Shown piece by piece: positions 60,733 through 64,000 of a stretch of DNA of 64,000 nucleotides. Both the position numbers and the translations under genes were made by a program. Positions within the stretch are counted from its first letter, which is position 1. Each line of letters starts with the position of its first letter. The DNA is from Methanosphaera sp. (GTDB lineage Archaea; Methanobacteriota; Methanobacteria; Methanobacteriales; Methanobacteriaceae). The stretch is taken from assembly GCA_017430835.1 (NCBI GenBank), contig JAFRMD010000120.1, forward strand, positions 62,001 through 126,000. The letters are read 5' to 3'. The notes under the pieces were generated by a model. That model did not search any database, had not been told where the DNA came from, and saw only the letters and a program-made list of their open reading frames with translations.

Positions 60733-61146
60733 TTATACATCTTCCACTATCATATCAACTTCTTTTACAGCAACATCAATTAATTGCTGTTTAACCCTAT
60801 TGAACTCATCATCAGATAAAATCCAATTACAGTTATTGATGAAATCATCAATATCAGCTACAGGTTTACCTTGCACTATTGGAGCAGTTAAACCCACATC
60901 TGCAAATGAGTCGTACATGTGGTCTTCAAACCACACATCGAAAATGGCATTTTTAACAGCCATTTTTATTAACTCTTCTTTACTTGCACCTTTTTGAGAA
61001 ACACTATGTTCCCCAAAACCTTCAAGTTCATAAGTTAAACTTGAAGCAGTTTCCATAATCTCACAGAATTCATCATCATTTACAATTGCATGTTCATCTG
61101 CAAGGAAGGTTGTTCCTTTTTCAAAGTTTATGATTTTTAATTTCAT
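60733..61146 (-). CDS. Acidic hypothetical protein under palindrome-variant operator
   Basis: The 137-residue protein starts MKLKIINFEKGTTFLADEH and contains an acidic, possibly helical body with IDDFINNCNWIL. AAGAGGAGACAATTAA precedes it. It has a promoter of the operator type (61179-61240). Function unknown. Confidence 0.5.
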   Translation of the reverse strand: MKLKIINFEKGTTFLADEHAIVNDDEFCEIMETASSLTYELEGFGEHSVSQKGASKEELIKMAVKNAIFDVWFEDHMYDSFADVGLTAPIVQGKPVADIDDFINNCNWILSDDEFNRVKQQLIDVAVKEVDMIVEDV

Positions 61147-61178
61147 TTAATTGTCTCCTCTTTACTTCTTTGGTTTGT

Positions 61179-61240
61179 GTATACTTATGTATTCATCTAT
61201 ATTAATATATGTTTTACTACTATATAAAGGTTATGGTATA
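61179..61240 (-). promoter_or_regulatory. BRE-TATA promoter with degenerate palindrome operator
   Basis: On the minus strand TTATACCATAACCTTTATATAGTAG and, nearer the gene, a less perfect copy of the GAATAC-palindrome (GAATACATAAGTATAC, near 61179-61194). It lies upstream of 60733. Confidence 0.5.
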
Positions 61241-61283
61241 AAAAATAAAAAAATAAACTAAAAAAGAAAAAAAATAGTTTTTT

Positions 61284-61520
61284 TTATAAAGGTAAAGTAT
61301 TAATTGCTCGCCTACTTAATTTCAACATACTTAACCATTCACGATAATCAGTTTTATGAGGCTTACAAGTTATTTGCAAACCATTTTCACAAACCAATAT
61401 CAATGTCAAGTAGGGTGTTTTTACTTGCCTACCAATTATATTTAATCCTTGGTTTATATCAAGAATTTCCGTTGCTTTTACATATGTTGATTTCTCAGCA
61501 TCAGGGTATTTAATCCACAT
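61284..61520 (-). CDS. Small hypothetical protein
   Basis: A 78-residue protein starting MWIKYPDAEKSTYV, with GGGGGATTTTTAA upstream. The middle is beta-rich (TPYLTLILVCENGLQITC) and the end is basic/helical. No family. Confidence 0.45.
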   Translation of the reverse strand: MWIKYPDAEKSTYVKATEILDINQGLNIIGRQVKTPYLTLILVCENGLQITCKPHKTDYREWLSMLKLSRRAINTLPL

Positions 61521-61544
61521 TTAAAAATCCCCCATATCTTTTTT

Positions 61545-61757
61545 TTATTCAAAGCATGGAACCATATTGTCCTGACATTTACCTACAATAGCTTCGCGAA
61601 CAACACCATACTCCCTTGCCTCATCAACCAACTCATATAAAGATTCATCATTAACTAATATTGGTTCACCACGAGGATTATTAGTCACCGGATTAAACTC
61701 ATACAACGCCCAACAATCCTCACTTAAATGAAATACTATAATATACTGTTTCATCAT
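61545..61757 (-). CDS. Small hypothetical protein
   Basis: The start at 61757 follows GGTGGTGGATTAAAT; a longer frame to 61826 overlaps the previous gene. The 70-residue product has YIIVFHLSEDCWALYEF, then a GEPILVNDESLYELVDEAREYG helix, and ends near CQDNMVPC. Possible RNA- or protein-binding fold; no family. Confidence 0.45.
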   Translation of the reverse strand: MMKQYIIVFHLSEDCWALYEFNPVTNNPRGEPILVNDESLYELVDEAREYGVVREAIVGKCQDNMVPCFE

Positions 61758-61791
61758 ATTTAATCCACCACCAATAAAAAAAAGAATATGA

Positions 61792-62193
61792 TTAGTTTGA
61801 GAGTTTTTTAATACTCCTACAACCATCAGTAATTGTTAAATAATAGCCAACATCATAGTAATCAGTATACGGGTCACTGTTGTCGTAGTTGAATTCATTA
61901 GCTAAATATGTAATGCATTCCATTACTTCATCACTCAAAGCATTAACACGATTACTCTTAAATTGTTTTATTAAACTATTATATAATGATGGATTATTTA
62001 TTTTCAAATCCATTATTTCATTTTCATATTCACTTAATGTTTTAAAGTAATTAGAGTGTGCTTCTTTTATGGTTACGGTGATGCTTGGTGTACTACCTGC
62101 AAATGTGCTACGTACACTGAATTTCATTGTTTTACCAAATACTTTTTTCAAGTTTCTACGGATGTTTTTTGCTATTTCATTTTTAGTCATCAT
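61792..62193 (-). CDS. LPD29-like domain protein
   Basis: The 133-residue protein starts MMTKNEIAKNIRRNLKKVFG, then KFSVRSTFAGSTPSITVTI (24-42), a pattern reminiscent of large polyvalent protein-associated domain LPD29 found in phage polyproteins. It ends with a Tyr/Asp-rich stretch. GGAGACAATATAA precedes it, downstream of a strong operator promoter (62243-62300). Role unknown; the LPD29 link is from impression only. Confidence 0.45.
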   Translation of the reverse strand: MMTKNEIAKNIRRNLKKVFGKTMKFSVRSTFAGSTPSITVTIKEAHSNYFKTLSEYENEIMDLKINNPSLYNSLIKQFKSNRVNALSDEVMECITYLANEFNYDNSDPYTDYYDVGYYLTITDGCRSIKKLSN

Positions 62194-62242
62194 TTATATT
62201 GTCTCCTTATTATTTTTTTTCTTTTTGGGTTCTTTTTAGTTT

Positions 62243-62300
62243 GAATACAATTGTATTCATCTATTATTATATTGGTCGACATCATATATAAATACAGACC
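62243..62300 (-). promoter_or_regulatory. Second-family TATA promoter with palindromic operator
   Basis: On the minus strand GGTCTGTATTTATATATGATGTCGACC (62300-62274), then GAATACAATTGTATTC (62243-62258) and AACCCAAAAAGAAA before the 61792 gene. This is almost identical to the region at 24119-24176, showing recent duplication or strong selection. Confidence 0.65.
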
Positions 62301-62483
62301 ATAAAAAAAAGAATATTACATTAACAATAGAGGTTTAGTGAGGCAAAAGTCCACCAATATCCTTTAAATAAACCTCACCACAAAAAAAAACAATGAAAAA
62401 AGTGTAGTAACTAATTTTTTTCAAAATTCCGAGAGAAAAAAAAAATAATTCTACAATTAAAATATTATATCATAACTCATATT

Positions 62484-62777
62484 TTAATCTTCCTGTAAAA
62501 CCCTCCAATAATGCACATCACAAATACGATCATTAGCCAAAACCATATCATGAGTTAACTTTTCAAGCAACACCCTATTATCATCATTAATATTCTCATC
62601 AATCCAAGACAATAACACCCCAAACAACTCCATATTAACATCCTCATGATACATTAAAACATTAAAAAGCTTATTCAATTCACCACAAGCATTCTCCATA
62701 CTAATTATAGCCGAATTAGTACCGCGAATATGAATAGCTTCTTGAACACCATCATGATAAACATACCTATCAACCAT
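62484..62777 (-). CDS. Small helical protein
   Basis: A 97-residue protein rich in Asp/Glu/Leu helices, with start inside TAATG after the 35-residue gene. AGGAGATTTAAATA precedes it. No family recognised. Confidence 0.45.
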   Translation of the reverse strand: MVDRYVYHDGVQEAIHIRGTNSAIISMENACGELNKLFNVLMYHEDVNMELFGVLLSWIDENINDDNRVLLEKLTHDMVLANDRICDVHYWRVLQED

Positions 62778-62884
62778 TATTTAAATCTCCTAACAATTAC
62801 TCTCCTCTTATCCACATAATGTTTATTCATATCCTCTCTCCATGATTTTAACCATCGATGATAACTATTATTATTTGAATACAT
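62777..62884 (-). CDS. Very small basic protein
   Basis: A 35-residue frame starting MYSNNNSYHRWLKSW, with a basic end (DKRRVIVRRFK). Its TAA overlaps the ATG of the next gene (TAATG), and the next gene's RBS lies inside it, suggesting a coupled short gene. Basic composition would suit nucleic-acid binding. Confidence 0.4.
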   Translation of the reverse strand: MYSNNNSYHRWLKSWREDMNKHYVDKRRVIVRRFK

Positions 62885-62891
62885 TTATCTA

Positions 62892-63212
62892 TTAATGTTT
62901 CCTACTACTTTTATGCTGATTAACCGTACGAGTCAAACCAAGCAACTTATCATCCAACAAATTAACCTTATCCGCCAAATCATCCAACTCAGAAATATTC
63001 AGTAACTCTTTCATCAATTTAAAAAAATTCAAATACACACCCAATCTTTCACTGTTAACCTTTGCAGTATTCTTTAAAAACTCAACATGCTCACAAAAAT
63101 CATTAAGTTCCTCACGATTCAAACTATAGCCTTGGTAAATAATCCTTAAATCATCACGATTATGTATATCTAAAATACTATCCCAGTCACGCATATCAAC
63201 ATCCAATCTCAT
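62892..63212 (-). CDS. Small helical protein
   Basis: A 106-residue protein, mostly helix with Leu-rich runs (FKLMKELLNISELDDLADKVNLL). GTGGGGTAAGTT precedes it. It lies 7 bases upstream of the 35-residue gene. No family. Confidence 0.45.
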   Translation of the reverse strand: MRLDVDMRDWDSILDIHNRDDLRIIYQGYSLNREELNDFCEHVEFLKNTAKVNSERLGVYLNFFKLMKELLNISELDDLADKVNLLDDKLLGLTRTVNQHKSSRKH

Positions 63213-63272
63213 AACTTACCCCACTATTTACCTCAAAAAATCAACAAATAGATGCATTTAACTACCATTAAT

Positions 63273-63578
63273 TTATTCTTTTATTCTCTTAACTTTATAA
63301 TAATCCACTATTCCTAAATCAACCACATATTTGGGAATCTTAAAATAATTGAAATTATAATTAAAAACATCAGCATCCTTAATAATAACCAACTTACAAT
63401 TATCCCATTCCTGTAAAGCATCATAACCAGTAATACGAGCAATACACTTATCATAAGTTTTTATCTCTTCCACACCATTAATCACCCATTCGCTTTTAAC
63501 AGTAGTATATAATTCAATACAATCATCTTTTCCTTTAATCTCTTCATCAAACACTCTAAATATTTCTTTAGAATCCAT
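63273..63578 (-). CDS. Small hypothetical protein
   Basis: A 101-residue protein starting MDSKEIFRVFDEEIKG, with GAGGTGATTATAAT just before the ATG (strong RBS). The C-terminal half has alternating hydrophobic beta-like segments (KLVIIKDADVFNYNF) and ends in Lys/Arg. No family recognised. Confidence 0.5.
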   Translation of the reverse strand: MDSKEIFRVFDEEIKGKDDCIELYTTVKSEWVINGVEEIKTYDKCIARITGYDALQEWDNCKLVIIKDADVFNYNFNYFKIPKYVVDLGIVDYYKVKRIKE

Positions 63579-63614
63579 ATTATAATCACCTCATACTAAA
63601 AAAAATCATATTTT

Positions 63615-63953
63615 TTATATATTCACCCAGTCTTGATGAATATTATTCCGTATAGCTTTAATCTTATACGCTGTTTTCATCAAACCTAACGGTGTTTCCT
63701 TAAAATTAGGCTCCACTAAACATTCAATTCTTTCATGAACAAGATTCATATTCCAACCACTAAAATAATGATTATGCTGTGAAAACAAATCAAATAATAA
63801 AACAATACCCTCCCAATCAAAGTCAATACTTCGTAATGTTCCATCAAACATTTGTAAATCTAAACTTAATTTTAAATCATCATCACGACTATGTTTAATA
63901 AAACACCAATCAATTACAATAGCTGAAACTACCTTTTCATCTGCAGACTCCAT
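63615..63953 (-). CDS. Small hypothetical protein
   Basis: The ATG at 63953 follows GGGAGGATTAAAAAAA; the longer frame starts at 63980. The 112-residue protein contains SAIVIDWCFIKHSRDDD and a beta-rich middle (LDLQMFDGTLRSIDFDW). Function unknown. It is the last gene before the window edge. Confidence 0.45.
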   Translation of the reverse strand: MESADEKVVSAIVIDWCFIKHSRDDDLKLSLDLQMFDGTLRSIDFDWEGIVLLFDLFSQHNHYFSGWNMNLVHERIECLVEPNFKETPLGLMKTAYKIKAIRNNIHQDWVNI

Positions 63954-64000
63954 TTTTTTTAATCCTCCCTTATCATACACTTTAAAATTAACTTGGCTAA

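Overview
The window is AT-rich (roughly three quarters A+T by eye) and reads as a large piece of a tailed virus or provirus with a contractile tail. It probably infects a methanogenic archaeon of the Methanobacteriales (Methanobrevibacter/Methanosphaera type). The virus assignment is firm: terminase, portal, protease, HK97-fold capsid, connector, sheath, tube and tape-measure genes lie in canonical order. The archaeal assignment is an inference. It rests on many upstream regions carrying a TATA element (TTTATATA type) with a purine-rich BRE-like stretch instead of bacterial -35/-10 boxes, on strong GGAGGTGA-like ribosome binding sites, on tRNA genes without encoded CCA, and on the Ig-like adhesin style of one protein. 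No clear host housekeeping gene was seen.

Layout. Bases 1-17339 (minus strand) are the virion module, transcribed from terminase (right) to tape measure (left, cut by the window edge). Both the large terminase and the minor head protein carry inteins, and a tRNA-Ser(GCU) sits between the tail chaperones and the tape measure. Bases 17340-18716 hold a terminase-proximal control region and three small membrane proteins (holin-like). Bases 19055-26000 hold a plus-strand DNA methyltransferase and many small minus-strand genes, with two paralogous HNH nucleases. Bases 26300-29305 are a variation locus. A plus-strand Ig-like/BspA-like adhesin or fibre gene is followed by two silent, inverted C-terminal cassettes, each starting with the same 17-bp site and each in frame with the expressed gene. 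A tyrosine recombinase with an AP2 DNA-binding domain lies just beyond, at 30974-32569.

Bases 34093-39688 form one overlapping operon that looks like a type IV-B CRISPR effector set (Csf1-like, Cas11-like, Csf2/Cas7-like, Csf3/Cas5-like) joined to an IbrA/CysH-type PAPS-reductase-like protein. It also includes an IbrB-like ParB protein, a GNAT acetyltransferase and a second PAPS-reductase-like ATP pyrophosphatase. No CRISPR array, Cas6 or DinG was found. Bases 39801-46690 hold a GIY-YIG nuclease with four repeats, a small RHH protein, an operon of ParB-like protein, DpdA-like transglycosylase and YhhQ-type transporter (predicted 7-deazaguanine DNA modification), a second ParB-like operon on the plus strand, and a six-TM voltage-gated-type potassium channel.

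Bases 47005-64000 hold a long run of small, mostly unrecognised minus-strand genes. Among them are an N6-methylase-like protein lacking the usual NPPY motif, a second tyrosine recombinase preceded by a triple-repeat AP2-like protein, a P-loop ATPase of Sak4 type, and tRNA-Trp(CCA). Control signals recur: a terminator-BRE-TATA module at seven or more sites, a second TATA family, and a 16-bp palindrome (GAATACAATTGTATTC and variants) just downstream of the TATA box of four genes. They suggest coordinated early transcription of the accessory genes, including the CRISPR-like operon.
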